64,000 nt of DNA from Legionella parisiensis. Lineage in GTDB: Bacteria > Pseudomonadota > Gammaproteobacteria > Legionellales > Legionellaceae. The stretch is from the NCBI RefSeq assembly GCF_001467945.1, contig NZ_LNYQ01000013.1, forward strand, positions 1,339,404-1,403,403, read 5' to 3'. How positions within the stretch are numbered: the first letter of the stretch is position 1; each line of letters opens with the position of its first letter. This document shows positions 42,708 to 51,855 of the stretch, in pieces. The position numbers and the translations under genes were made by a program. The notes beneath the pieces were generated by a model. The model was not told the origin of the DNA and did no database searches. It saw nothing but the letters and a program-made list of their open reading frames with translations.

Positions 42708-42846
42708 GAAAAATTAAAATACGCCATAAAATTTTTAATAGGATGTATAAATAAATTTATAGGTAGACCTAAAGACGCTTATCAATATGTTATTGATTGT
42801 CTTTAGAATGGGGAAAGCAACTGTGTTGTTTATCTCGATCTAAAAA

Positions 42847-42875
42847 AAAAGCCTTGAAAAAGATTCACGGCTTTT
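42847..42875 (-). terminator. Terminator of paralogue 3
   Basis: AAAAGCC / GGCTTTT with further pairing inside (TGAA/TTCA, one mismatch) and eight or more T on the minus strand. It is a diverged form of the terminators of paralogues 1 and 2. Confidence 0.8.
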
Positions 42876-42902
42876 GGCATAGATTGGAATGACTTAAGTT
42901 AT

Positions 42903-44117
42903 TTAGCTTAAGTTAACCATTCGCTGTTGCTCCTCTTCAATACATTGTTCCAAACCAGTTCGGCAAACTAGCTCCTTATTTTTTCTAATTACTGACTCAG
43001 TTAAATAATTCAAAGCACAAGGAACGGCACCATTTTTCACTTGCTCTAAAGTTAGGAAGGGATCCGCTTCAAATAATGGAGAAAGGCAAAGTATTGCTTC
43101 AATATTAGAGATATTTACAATAGATACGCCGCCACTTTTTGTAGGCAACTCGATAGTAAATCCATCTGTATGAGCAGAAATACAGCTGTAAGATTTAGGA
43201 GCTACTTCGCTGGCTATGTTAACCCATAGATCTCTTGAACAAAAAGATGCATCGATTAATGCAACTTGTTCATTTTGGATGCTTTTATACTTTTCATATA
43301 ATTCAATCGCTTTTTGATCCGCTTGATTATTGTTTTCGGATACATAAGTGACAAAATCATCATATGCAATTACTTTATCAATTTCTAATTGCTCATATTT
43401 CTTTATTTTTTCCGCTGGGATAATACTTAGATCGAGTATCGATTGCTCTGAGACATCAAAGCGTTTTGCTTGTCTTAAGTCATCCAGGTGAATAAAACCT
43501 GATTTTTTTTGGTTGAGAACGATACAATGATTTATAGGCAAAAGAAGATGAGGAACCACGGTCTCGTTTTGATACGAAAAGCAAGATGTACCAAATTCTT
43601 CACCATCCAAAGCTATATCATATTCAACATCCCATGCTGTTTTGCTGCAGATTTTTCTTGCCACACTGATTATTGACATTTCTGGAAAATTAGAATTTTT
43701 TGCAGCATCAATTCCAAAGCAAAGTGCTACGCTTGGGGAATAGGTAAATGAATGAACTACTTTTGTATTGCCCTTAGTCAGAGAGTAACCATTAACATGC
43801 GAATCAATAATCTCTTTTTTCTCGGCAGAACTCAAATCATCCAAACATGTATATCCTTTAGATTTTAGATAACGAGCAAAGCTAGGACGCATTGTAGTTA
43901 TTCCTAGACCTGAGCGATCTAAAGACCCAAGATAATGCTCAACTGATACACCTCTATATATTGTCGGTTCGGATACCTCCATAAATTTAAAATTATGTTT
44001 CAACTTAAATTTTTGTAAATCTGCAACAGTATAAGAGTCATATCCTACAACACGAACCCCATTTTGAACGGTGCGACGAGCAAATAAGGAAAGCCCCTTT
44101 TCAAATAAACCATACAT
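42903..44117 (-). CDS. ADP-ribosyltransferase-like paralogue 3 of 3, putative effector
   Basis: About 404 residues from the ATG at 44117, which has AGAGGG eight bases upstream. It retains PTIYRGVSVEHYLGSLDR (Arg), HSFTYSPSVALCFGIDAAKNS and SYQNETVVPHL (QxE). It differs most at the N-terminus, where the gap between the start and the YRG motif is shorter. Ends ...GLEQCIEEEQQRMVNLS. It is the first copy by position, and the upstream box seen in copies 1 and 2 is degenerate here. The call rests on conservation of R, S and QxE across all three copies. Confidence 0.6.
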   Translation of the reverse strand: MYGLFEKGLSLFARRTVQNGVRVVGYDSYTVADLQKFKLKHNFKFMEVSEPTIYRGVSVEHYLGSLDRSGLGITTMRPSFARYLKSKGYTCLDDLSSAEKKEIIDSHVNGYSLTKGNTKVVHSFTYSPSVALCFGIDAAKNSNFPEMSIISVARKICSKTAWDVEYDIALDGEEFGTSCFSYQNETVVPHLLLPINHCIVLNQKKSGFIHLDDLRQAKRFDVSEQSILDLSIIPAEKIKKYEQLEIDKVIAYDDFVTYVSENNNQADQKAIELYEKYKSIQNEQVALIDASFCSRDLWVNIASEVAPKSYSCISAHTDGFTIELPTKSGGVSIVNISNIEAILCLSPLFEADPFLTLEQVKNGAVPCALNYLTESVIRKNKELVCRTGLEQCIEEEQQRMVNLS

Positions 44118-44326
44118 CTTAAAAACCCTCTTGAATAAAAATTTGCAATCCTTTTTCGAATCTCCAGTCATGTTCAAATTAAATACAAGATTTGAACCAT
44201 TTAGTGTGGTTAGTTTATAAAATGGGTATTAATGAAAAATTAAAGTGAGGCAGGAAATTTTTTTGAAGGTTATAAATAAATTTATAGGTAATGCTTAGTA
44301 CTCGCTGATTAACTTGTAGAATAAGA

Positions 44327-44599
44327 CTAATAGTTGGGGAAGGAGCCATGGAAGGTACTGATAAAAGTGATAACATCAATTACTTTACATAGCTGTTTAT
44401 AAAGTGGTTCAAGGAATTTGATATGCCCAGCTTTATGATATCGTTCGGGATATTGGAATACATGGACTCATTTATAAGCACCGCAATAAACAGAACCTAT
44501 CTTCATTTTGTGGACAATTTTCTCAATTGTTTCCCATTCTCCTGTAACATATGCCTTTTCCGGCGTTTTAATTCCTTTGGACATTTCTTGTTCAATCAT
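44327..44599 (-). pseudogene. 90-residue gene interrupted by an in-frame TGA
   Basis: From the ATG at 44599 the frame reads MIEQEMSKGIKTPEKAYVTG and on to VYCGAYK, meets TGA at 44470-44468 (codon 44), then continues in the same frame with VHVFQYPERYHKAGHIKFLE and PLYKQLCKVIDVIT to a TAG at 44327. Both halves look like one protein. The stop could be a nonsense mutation, or a read-through site. No family is recognised. Confidence 0.55.
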
Positions 44600-44632
44600 A
44601 AACTTTAAATGCCCTCATCTTCTTTTTTTGAA

Positions 44633-44651
44633 AAGTATAGAATATATACTT
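44633..44651 (-). terminator. Possible terminator of the outer-membrane efflux gene
   Basis: AAGTATA / TATACTT, a 7-bp AT stem with a 5-base loop, followed on the minus strand by TTTTC, 12 bases after the stop at 44663. Confidence 0.4.
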
Positions 44652-44662
44652 AAAAATTTAAG

Positions 44663-46048
44663 CTATTGATTGTACTGTTGTCCTGAGAATCTTTCCCTAT
44701 AAAGTATGCCTGCTGCTAATTCTTCATAAAGGCTGATAACACTTATTAACTGTTCTAATTTGCTGATGGTTAGTCTATAGTCTTGTTGGTTGATTTCAAT
44801 CCTACTGTATAACAAGTCATTGTGGCTAATAAGGCCTTTGCGATAAAGTTCCTGTTGTAATTGATATTTTTTCTTTAATGATGCCAAAGAGAGGGCGTCT
44901 TCATGGTATTTCGCCATAAACTTTTGATTGGCAGCGATACCATTTGCAATCAAACGCAATGCATTTTGGAGGATATTATTATATTCTGCCAGACTCCTAT
45001 TAAAAACAGCTTTACTGGTCATTATTTGTCCAAATAAAGCAGGTGACAAGTTAAATGTTGCATAAATATCGCCATAAGATGCTGAATGCTTTGGATTATT
45101 AAATGTGCCATTTAAACTTGCTCGTCCCCAAAAATAATCTAGGGTTACAGCTGGAAATAATTGTGCTTCTGCAATGTTGATTCCGCTACATGCCGCAAGA
45201 AGAGACGTTACAGCAACCATTACATCCGGGCGACGGAGAATAACTTGAGTATTAATTTTCTTTAGTGGTATTGCCTTACTTGGTATGTTAATAAATGATT
45301 CATTTGATTTTATTTCTCCTGGCGGCTTATTAATTAAATAACGTAGTGCATTTTCGCTTGCGATGATATTGTTTTGTACTTGTTTTTGCTGCCCAAGAAT
45401 GCTTTGTAATTGGCTTGTTAAAGTTAACAATTGTAGATTATTTGCTAGTCCCTGTTTTTTTGCTATTTCTAAAGCTGCTAAAAGTTCTTTATATTCTTGC
45501 TCAATTTGCTTTAGTAGCGATAATTGGTGACTCCATGCAAGGAGAGAAAAATAGCTACTTATTACTTCGCCAATAACAGTCAAGCGAACGCCAAGATAAT
45601 ATGCTTTGGAACGTTCCAGGATAAATTCTGCTTTTTTTTGCTGAAAATAAAGCGCAACAAAATTTTGGTAATAACTGGGAAGAACTCCATAAAATACCCC
45701 AGGATTTCCTAAAGCAGGATTTTGGGCGAACCCCATTAAAAGATTCAAGCCAGGAAGCCAATTTAAACGAATCGTTTGTAACTCAGCCTGTGCAACACGA
45801 ATAGATTGCTTTGCTATCATGACATTATTATTGTAAAGAAGGGCTTGCTCTACAAACTGATTGAGAAGAGGGTCTCTAAAATCTTCCCACCAAGCTTGAT
45901 AAGGAAGTCTATTTAATGCATCATTGCTGGAGTCTTTCAGATATTTAGGAATATAAATTGACGTGGGTCGTGAATTTTTTGCGCTTGGCATGCATGCTAC
46001 TAGCGCACTTGTCATGACTAAAACAATTAGCGTTGTCAGGCTGCGCAA
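44663..46048 (-). CDS. Outer-membrane efflux lipoprotein (NodT/OprM family)
   Basis: A 461-residue TolC-type outer-membrane factor. The N-terminus is a lipoprotein signal (TLIVLVMTSALVACMPS, lipid at the Cys in LVAC). Two similar halves of long coiled-coil helices follow, with AWWEDFRDPLLNQFVEQALLYNNNVMIAKQ and the RRPDVMVAVTSLLAACSGINIAEAQLFPAV repeat typical of the family. It forms the trimeric exit duct of an efflux pump. The start appears to be TTG at 46048. It is divergent, with only 40 bases between starts, from the fusion and inner-membrane genes, which complete a tripartite system. Confidence 0.87.
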   Translation of the reverse strand: MRSLTTLIVLVMTSALVACMPSAKNSRPTSIYIPKYLKDSSNDALNRLPYQAWWEDFRDPLLNQFVEQALLYNNNVMIAKQSIRVAQAELQTIRLNWLPGLNLLMGFAQNPALGNPGVFYGVLPSYYQNFVALYFQQKKAEFILERSKAYYLGVRLTVIGEVISSYFSLLAWSHQLSLLKQIEQEYKELLAALEIAKKQGLANNLQLLTLTSQLQSILGQQKQVQNNIIASENALRYLINKPPGEIKSNESFINIPSKAIPLKKINTQVILRRPDVMVAVTSLLAACSGINIAEAQLFPAVTLDYFWGRASLNGTFNNPKHSASYGDIYATFNLSPALFGQIMTSKAVFNRSLAEYNNILQNALRLIANGIAANQKFMAKYHEDALSLASLKKKYQLQQELYRKGLISHNDLLYSRIEINQQDYRLTISKLEQLISVISLYEELAAGILYRERFSGQQYNQ

Positions 46049-46088
46049 TTAAAAGGATCCGTAAAAATAACATGACTAATATTGAAAA

Positions 46089-47084
46089 ATGGTAACACAA
46101 AAGATTCGAAAGTTAAAACCTTATACAGTTTTGATTTTCCTGGCCATATTCGCAGTTTTATATTATTTTTTCTCTTTTTTAATTCCATTTACTAATAATG
46201 CTTTTGTGGTTGCTAATGTTCGCCCTGTAGCGGCCATTGTCAGTGGCTATATTACTGATCTATATGTTAAAAATGAACAATCTGTTCATAAAGGGCAGCC
46301 TTTATTTACTGTTTTCCAAGAACCTTATCAGCTCACTTATAATAAGCTAGTTGAAGAGGTGCATACTGCAAAAGCAGATCTTCAAAGCTTACAATATCAG
46401 CTACAAAAAGAGAAACAATTACTGATACAATACACGCAAGAATACAACAGAATTCACTTAAATTTTATTCGTAATAAAGCAGTTTTAAAATCAGGAGCAA
46501 TTTCTGAAATTAATGTCAAAGATTTACAATATGGGGATATTGGTAGTTTAGCCAAAGTGAACATGCAAAAACAGCAAATTAACCTGGTTGAAAAAAATAT
46601 TCAGAGCCTTCAGCACAAAATTAAAGCGTTGATTTATAAAACGCGTTATGCCAAAGTTAATTTAGAACAAACAACTGTTTATGCCCAAAGTAATGGCCGC
46701 ATTCAAAATATGTTCTTATCTTTGGGAACACCCATAGAAATTAATAAACCCATATTTTCTTTTGTTGATACTGAGAGTCTTTACATTCAGGCCAATTTTA
46801 CTGAGCTCGATTTGCGTATGGTAAGAACTGGCAATAAAGTCTACATTATTCCTCGAATGTACTTTGGCACCAAACTATACCATGGAACAGTGATATCTGG
46901 CGCTTGGGCTGCTAATCGACAAATTACCAACGCCAAGACTCAGCTACAAACTGTAACCAATGATACCAATAACTGGGTGCTTTTGCCTCAGCGTTTTCCT
47001 GTACAGATTAAAATTACTGACTATGACCCCCAACATTATCCTCTGCCCATTGGAGCGACGTGTTATGTCATTATCCAGGTATAA
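46089..47084 (+). CDS. Membrane fusion protein (HlyD/AaeA-like)
   Basis: A 331-residue periplasmic adaptor. One N-terminal membrane helix (YTVLIFLAIFAVLYYFFSFL) anchors it. The biotinyl-lipoyl-like half-motif AIVSGYITDLYVKNEQSVHKGQPLF is followed by a long coiled-coil hairpin (residues about 80-190) and the returning half VYAQSNGRIQNMFLSLGTP, then a beta-barrel. It bridges the inner-membrane pump with the outer-membrane duct. Its last 20 bases overlap the FUSC gene, so the two are translationally coupled. The closest family by layout is AaeA of the aromatic acid efflux system. Confidence 0.85.
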   Translation: MVTQKIRKLKPYTVLIFLAIFAVLYYFFSFLIPFTNNAFVVANVRPVAAIVSGYITDLYVKNEQSVHKGQPLFTVFQEPYQLTYNKLVEEVHTAKADLQSLQYQLQKEKQLLIQYTQEYNRIHLNFIRNKAVLKSGAISEINVKDLQYGDIGSLAKVNMQKQQINLVEKNIQSLQHKIKALIYKTRYAKVNLEQTTVYAQSNGRIQNMFLSLGTPIEINKPIFSFVDTESLYIQANFTELDLRMVRTGNKVYIIPRMYFGTKLYHGTVISGAWAANRQITNAKTQLQTVTNDTNNWVLLPQRFPVQIKITDYDPQHYPLPIGATCYVIIQV

Positions 47085-48087
47085 TTTCCCCATAGAAATG
47101 ACACGCCAGAAAACAATAATGGCTGCACGTATGGTCATTGGTACCATCATTAGTTTTATCATTACAACATATTTTACTCTTGTTGAGCCAACTTGGGTTT
47201 ATATTTCTTTATTCATTATTTTGTTTGAACAACATACTATTGGCGCTTCATTGACTCGTTGTTCCATGCGTGCGTTCGCGACGATTACTAGTGCGTTATA
47301 TAGTCTTATTATTATTTTTCTTTTTCATAATAATTATCTTATGAATCTTATTGGATTTGTGATTGGGATTTTTTTATATACCTATTTATTTTTAGGAACC
47401 AAAAAAAGTTACATTGGAATCTTGGGTTGCGTAACACTGGCAATTTGCCTCATTAATTATAATAATTTTTCATATGTGTTTATACGTCCTGCCAATGTGA
47501 TTATTGGTATATTAATAGGCTTCTTCACTCTACGATTTTTTTTCCCAAGCCGAGCCACAAAAATGCTCATTTTAGAAATGCAGGAATTTCTAACCGAATA
47601 TGCAACTTTATCTATGTACCTTGCAAACATAGAGGATTCAACAACAGAATTGCCCGACAGGCTAACTCAGTGTGAAACGAATATTTTAGCGCTTATCCCT
47701 CATTTTCAAACACTAATTAGTGAGGCGCAGGTTGAAATCGGCAAGGATTCTGGATTTACCCATGTTGCGGCTGATATTTTACAATCTTTCCGCCATATTT
47801 TTCGTTACTATGCCTCAATAATTGCTTTGATCCTTTACCGGGGAGTGACACTCAATGAAAAGGATAGGGAGCACTTTATATTTTTAAGTAACGCGATGAC
47901 GCAGTTAAAAGACAATCTTTCTTACTTAAAGCATCCGTGCAATTTTGTTGCGGTTCCTGAAGTAATGCCTAAAAAGGATGAAACTCTATTATCTTTAATG
48001 CTTAGTTTACTTGTTGCAGAGTGGAGCTCCCTGGAAATTAAGATCAATAAATTAATACGAATGGCTAAAGTAGTTAAGTTAGAGTAA
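47065..48087 (+). CDS. FUSC-family inner-membrane efflux protein (AaeB-like)
   Basis: About 340 residues from the ATG at 47065, chosen because GGAG precedes it and because it overlaps the fusion-protein gene by 20 bases; an earlier in-frame start at 46960 is unlikely. Residues 20-165 contain six hydrophobic helices with short loops (ARMVIGTIISFIITTYF, RPANVIIGILIGFFTLRFFFP), as in one half of fusaric-acid-resistance/AaeB proteins; a cytoplasmic helical domain follows. Full AaeB is about twice as long, so this is a single-domain version that would dimerise. It completes the tripartite pump. Confidence 0.8.
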   Translation: MSLSRYNFPIEMTRQKTIMAARMVIGTIISFIITTYFTLVEPTWVYISLFIILFEQHTIGASLTRCSMRAFATITSALYSLIIIFLFHNNYLMNLIGFVIGIFLYTYLFLGTKKSYIGILGCVTLAICLINYNNFSYVFIRPANVIIGILIGFFTLRFFFPSRATKMLILEMQEFLTEYATLSMYLANIEDSTTELPDRLTQCETNILALIPHFQTLISEAQVEIGKDSGFTHVAADILQSFRHIFRYYASIIALILYRGVTLNEKDREHFIFLSNAMTQLKDNLSYLKHPCNFVAVPEVMPKKDETLLSLMLSLLVAEWSSLEIKINKLIRMAKVVKLE

Positions 48088-48215
48088 GGATGGCATTTGA
48101 AGCAATCACTATGTCAATACCATCACAATTTTATACCAAGTACCTAGGTAGATATACATTGCACTATTATTTGATGGTTCTTCTTTTTACTATGCATCAT
48201 CTCTAGCTCTGAATC

Positions 48216-48725
48216 TTAACTAGAGAGAATTGAGAAAAATTTAATTAAACTTGTATGTATAGAACCGTCGATTTCTTCTTTATCCTCGATAGTTTCAGGT
48301 TCACACTGCTTTTGTTAACGCTCTTTAACCAATTTAAAATTTCTTTCACATTGTTGTACATTTTATTCTTTTGTATGTCCCATTACCCAGTCAGTAATTT
48401 TTTGTAATTTTATGCCAATAGTAAGTAGTCTTCCTGGAGGATTCGCAGCTTTTTCGAACATAATTCCTTGTACCTAAGCAGAGTGTTTAGTACCGTGTTT
48501 CTCAAGAGTCTTCAAGATAGAATAATCAGTATGTTTTGCTGTATCCACACTTAATTTTATTGACTTATACAGATACTCCTGAGTCTTTGGTGATACTTCT
48601 CGTGCAATTGTATCAGCAAAAAGATTAACTAGATGTGGTTGGTTCGTATTCTGAAAATTGGTTAAGAAAATTGTCTTTTTAAACTCATAGCAATAGCTCC
48701 TCTTTTGCCTTTTGCCAAAATCCAA
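48216..48725 (-). pseudogene. Decayed gene of about 167 codons
   Basis: From about 48725 the minus-strand frame reads YCYEFKKTIFLTNFQNTN, NLFADTIAREVSPKTQEY and KSIKLSVDTAKHTDYS to a TAG at 48474, continues in the same frame through MFEKAANPPGRLLTIGIK to TAA at 48363, then shifts frame into CERNFKLVKER and, after another stop, CEPETIEDKEEIDGSIHTSL to TAA at 48216. Two nonsense codons, a frameshift and no credible start show decay. The sequence upstream (48790-48860) partly resembles the region upstream of the three ART-like paralogues. The family is unknown. Confidence 0.5.
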
Positions 48726-48943
48726 CCTCTAAGACCTAATCATTCAGTTCAATTTATTCCTGGTATAGGATTTAAATGAACAATATTTTATTAAACCAGT
48801 ATTTTAAACTAATGAAACGCATTAAATGAAAAATTAAAACACATTTTTTGACGTTCACAAAAACGGTGGTTTTTCTGGACTGTATAACCATTCGTTCCTG
48901 TCAATGAAAAGATTGGAGGTATTTACATAAATCCTTTATTTTC

Positions 48944-49020
48944 TGGCGTCCCGGAGAGGATTTGAACCTCCGACCTGCCCCTTAGGAGGGGGCTGCGCTA
49001 TCCAGCTGTGCCACCGGGAC
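48944..49020 (-). tRNA. tRNA-Arg (anticodon CCT)
   Basis: The minus strand folds as a 77-base tRNA: acceptor GTCCCGG / CCGGGAC, D arm GCAC...GTGC-like with GCTGGATAGCGC, anticodon stem GCCCC / GGGGC with loop CTCCTAA (anticodon CCT, decoding AGG), T arm GGAGG-TTCAAAT-CCTCT, discriminator G and encoded CCA. All stems pair. It reads AGG, a rare arginine codon. Confidence 0.95.
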
Positions 49021-49186
49021 TTAAATTGACGTCGTAAGTCTACCGTTATCATGGGAAAATAACAACTTCCATTCTAGTAAATACGAGGTTTTCATTCTTC
49101 AGTTCTTATGAAGAATGAGCTAATTATAAGCATCTTGCAACTTCATTGTGGTATACTTTGCTGACCTTTTTATTTTGAGTAGTGTG

Positions 49187-50965
49187 ATGAACGCGTCGGA
49201 TTTAAAATATCCATTTCATTCAGCGTGGAACTTTTTGTGGCAGGTCATTAAGCCTTATCGGTGGTGGTATGTCTTGATGCTTCAGGCACCCGTGTTCACT
49301 GCGTTTTATATTTTTGCCAATAATTATTCATTTAAGCTATTGGTTGATGCGTTTTCCAGTGAAACAATCACTTCATATCATCAGCTAGTATTTCCTATTG
49401 CGTTATTTATCATTGCACAAATAGTATTGGATGTTGTTTGGAGAATTAGTGATTTCGCAGAGTGGAAGGCAGAGCCCTATGCGCGGCAAAGATTATTGTC
49501 TTCTGCTTACAATTATGTACAACATCATTCATATAGCTATTTTCAAAATACACCTAGTGGGACGGTGATTAGTAAGTTAAAAGGTCTTTTGGATGGTTAT
49601 GACAGTGTTTTTGCTAATATCCACCATATTGTAGGGAAACATTTTTGTGTGGTTGTTGTTTCTGTTTTTGTTTTGTTGATTGTCAATTTCACTGTGTTTT
49701 TTTTTATGCTTGCCTGGTGCGTACTTGTTATGGCAATTATGTTACCGATGGCAGTTAAACTGAATCAGCTCTCTAATAATATGGCAGAGAGCAAACATCA
49801 AGTGATAGGCAGTTTCTCGGATAATATTACCAATATTTTTTCTTTGTTTTATTTTGCTAAAAGACGGTCGGAACATCATCGTGTTAATGAACTTATGTCT
49901 GATGATTTTGTGCCACGTCAAATTGAGCTTTATCGGTATGATTTTAAATTTAATATAATCGGTTCAGTATTGTACTGGTTTATGTTGATTGCCGTTTTTA
50001 TATTTATGATTTATCTGCGTACTCATGGAAAGATTTCTACTGGAGATTTTCTCTTTGTTATGCTGACAGCTATTACTATTTCTTTTGACTTATGGACGCT
50101 CATGAGTAGTCTTTGCACTTTTTTAAAAGAAATGGGGGATTTCAAATCATCATTCAGTATTTTATCGCTGCCTCATGAGGAGGTAGATAAACCCAATGCA
50201 CAAGAATATCAGATTACCAATGGAAAAATTGAATTTCAGCAGCTCTCTTTTTCTTATAGTGCAGGCACTGCTGTATTGAAAAATCTTAATTTGCTTATTA
50301 AACCTGGCGAGAAAATTGGTTTGGTTGGGCATTCGGGAGCAGGTAAATCGACATTGGTTTCTTTACTGTTAAAAAATTTCAGACCTACTGTAGGGCAAAT
50401 TTTAATTGACGATAAGCCCATTTTAGAGATTACCTCGGATTCTTTACGCCAACAAATAGCTCTTATTCCCCAAGATATTATGCTTTTCCATCGCTCTATT
50501 GGGGAGAATATTGGTTATGCAAAAGAAAATGCAACACTGGAGGAGATTAAACGTGCAGCCGCGATGGCGAATATAGATGAGTTTATTGAATCACTGCCTG
50601 AAAAGTATAATACACTGGTTGGCGAGCGTGGCGTGAAACTTTCAGGGGGGCAGCGTCAACGCATCGCGATTGCACGAGCATTTTTAAAAAATGCATCAAT
50701 TGTTATTCTTGATGAGGCAACTTCAAGTCTTGATACGCTCTCTGAGCACGAAATACAACAGTCGATTAATGCAATGTTAGAAGAAAACAATGCGACGGTT
50801 ATCGCAATCGCTCATCGACTGTCAACCATCCGGCACATGGATCGAATTGTAGTAATGGAAGGTGGGATGATTATTGAAGAAGGTACTTTTAATGATCTAG
50901 TAAACAATGAACAAAGTTATTTTAAAATGCTTTGGAACAGTCAAGTTAATGGGATGGTTTTATAA
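49187..50965 (+). CDS. ABC exporter (fused membrane and ATPase domains)
   Basis: About 592 residues from the ATG at 49187 (an upstream GTG at 49148 is less likely). Six membrane helices occupy residues 1-320. The ATPase domain has Walker A GHSGAGKST, the Q-loop LIPQDIMLFH, signature LSGGQRQRIAIARAF, Walker B ASIVILDEATSSLD and H-loop IAIAHRLSTI, so it should be active. It is a half-transporter that works as a dimer, of the type that exports lipids, peptides or drugs. The stop lies one base before the beta-lactamase start, so both are one transcript, which is unusual for a class D enzyme gene. Confidence 0.87.
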   Translation: MNASDLKYPFHSAWNFLWQVIKPYRWWYVLMLQAPVFTAFYIFANNYSFKLLVDAFSSETITSYHQLVFPIALFIIAQIVLDVVWRISDFAEWKAEPYARQRLLSSAYNYVQHHSYSYFQNTPSGTVISKLKGLLDGYDSVFANIHHIVGKHFCVVVVSVFVLLIVNFTVFFFMLAWCVLVMAIMLPMAVKLNQLSNNMAESKHQVIGSFSDNITNIFSLFYFAKRRSEHHRVNELMSDDFVPRQIELYRYDFKFNIIGSVLYWFMLIAVFIFMIYLRTHGKISTGDFLFVMLTAITISFDLWTLMSSLCTFLKEMGDFKSSFSILSLPHEEVDKPNAQEYQITNGKIEFQQLSFSYSAGTAVLKNLNLLIKPGEKIGLVGHSGAGKSTLVSLLLKNFRPTVGQILIDDKPILEITSDSLRQQIALIPQDIMLFHRSIGENIGYAKENATLEEIKRAAAMANIDEFIESLPEKYNTLVGERGVKLSGGQRQRIAIARAFLKNASIVILDEATSSLDTLSEHEIQQSINAMLEENNATVIAIAHRLSTIRHMDRIVVMEGGMIIEEGTFNDLVNNEQSYFKMLWNSQVNGMVL

Positions 50966-50966
50966 A

Positions 50967-51761
50967 ATGAAAAAATGGGTTGTTTTTTTTATTGCCATGC
51001 TTTCAGCAAATACGATTGCTTGGGCAAATAATAATAATTGTTTTATTGCTAAAGAGAACGGTGCGATGTTAAAGCAAGAAGGGCGATGTACCGAACGTCA
51101 TTCGCCCTGTTCGACTTTTAAAATTGCAATCAGTTTGATGGGGTTTGATAAGGGGATACTAACTGATAAAAATCATCCTGAATGGCCTTTCAAAGAGGGA
51201 TATAACGATTGGTTGGACATTTGGAAACAACCACATAATCCAACCACCTGGATACAACACAGTTGTGTTTGGTACAGTCAACTGATTACACAAAGATTAG
51301 GAATGGAGCAATTTAAGCATTATATTCAAGTTCTTAATTATGGAAATGAGGATGTTTCCGGCGACAACGGTATGAATAACGGATTAACTCGTGCCTGGCT
51401 TTCAAGCTCATTGCAGATTTCACCTCAAGAACAGGTGGAGTTTTTATCGAAACTGACTCAAAACAAACTGCCTGTCAGCCATTTTTCCATGCAAACGACC
51501 CATGATCTTCTATTTGTTGAGGAATTGTCAGGTGAGTGGAAATTGTATGGAAAAACAGGATCGGGTAATCCATTCAAAGCAGATGGATCTCGTAATATGG
51601 ACAAGCAACTTGGATGGTTTGTAGGCTGGGTAGAGAAGGGTCCACGTACCATATTGTTTGCTCAATATATTGAAGAGGATGCCACGCCTGATTATTCAAC
51701 GGGTAAACATGCAAGAGACATTGCGAAACAGAAGCTAATACAATTGACTCAGTCGAATTAG
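50967..51761 (+). CDS. Class D (OXA-type) beta-lactamase
   Basis: About 264 residues from the ATG at 50967. The signal peptide (VVFFIAMLSANTIAWA) is cut near residue 20. The class D motifs are complete: STFK at 49-52 (catalytic Ser49 and carboxylated Lys52), HSCVWYS (the SxV motif), NYGNED (YGN) and GKTGSG (KTG), followed by LGWFVGWVEK. It hydrolyses penicillins, often oxacillin, in the periplasm. The closest known relatives by layout are OXA-29-like enzymes of Legionella; I cannot name the exact allele. It is transcribed behind the ABC exporter gene and followed by a strong terminator. Confidence 0.92.
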   Translation: MKKWVVFFIAMLSANTIAWANNNNCFIAKENGAMLKQEGRCTERHSPCSTFKIAISLMGFDKGILTDKNHPEWPFKEGYNDWLDIWKQPHNPTTWIQHSCVWYSQLITQRLGMEQFKHYIQVLNYGNEDVSGDNGMNNGLTRAWLSSSLQISPQEQVEFLSKLTQNKLPVSHFSMQTTHDLLFVEELSGEWKLYGKTGSGNPFKADGSRNMDKQLGWFVGWVEKGPRTILFAQYIEEDATPDYSTGKHARDIAKQKLIQLTQSN

Positions 51762-51793
51762 ATTAAAAAAGATCTTGAGAACTTTTGTATTGA

Positions 51794-51830
51794 TGATAAC
51801 CTGGGTGCGTGATCGGAGCCCAGGTTATCA
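51794..51830. terminator. Bidirectional terminator
   Basis: TGATAACCTGGG-like 12-bp arm and its complement CCCAGGTTATCA pair almost perfectly around a 13-base loop. It lies between the beta-lactamase gene and the converging small exported-protein gene and can serve both. Confidence 0.8.
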
Positions 51831-51855
51831 TATTATTCAGCATGGTTTTTTGAGA

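Noticed and set aside
49135..49157. TTGCAA and TATACT before the ABC exporter gene as a promoter
   Set aside because: Spacing is only 11 bases, too short for a normal sigma-70 promoter, though TATACT alone could be a -10 element.
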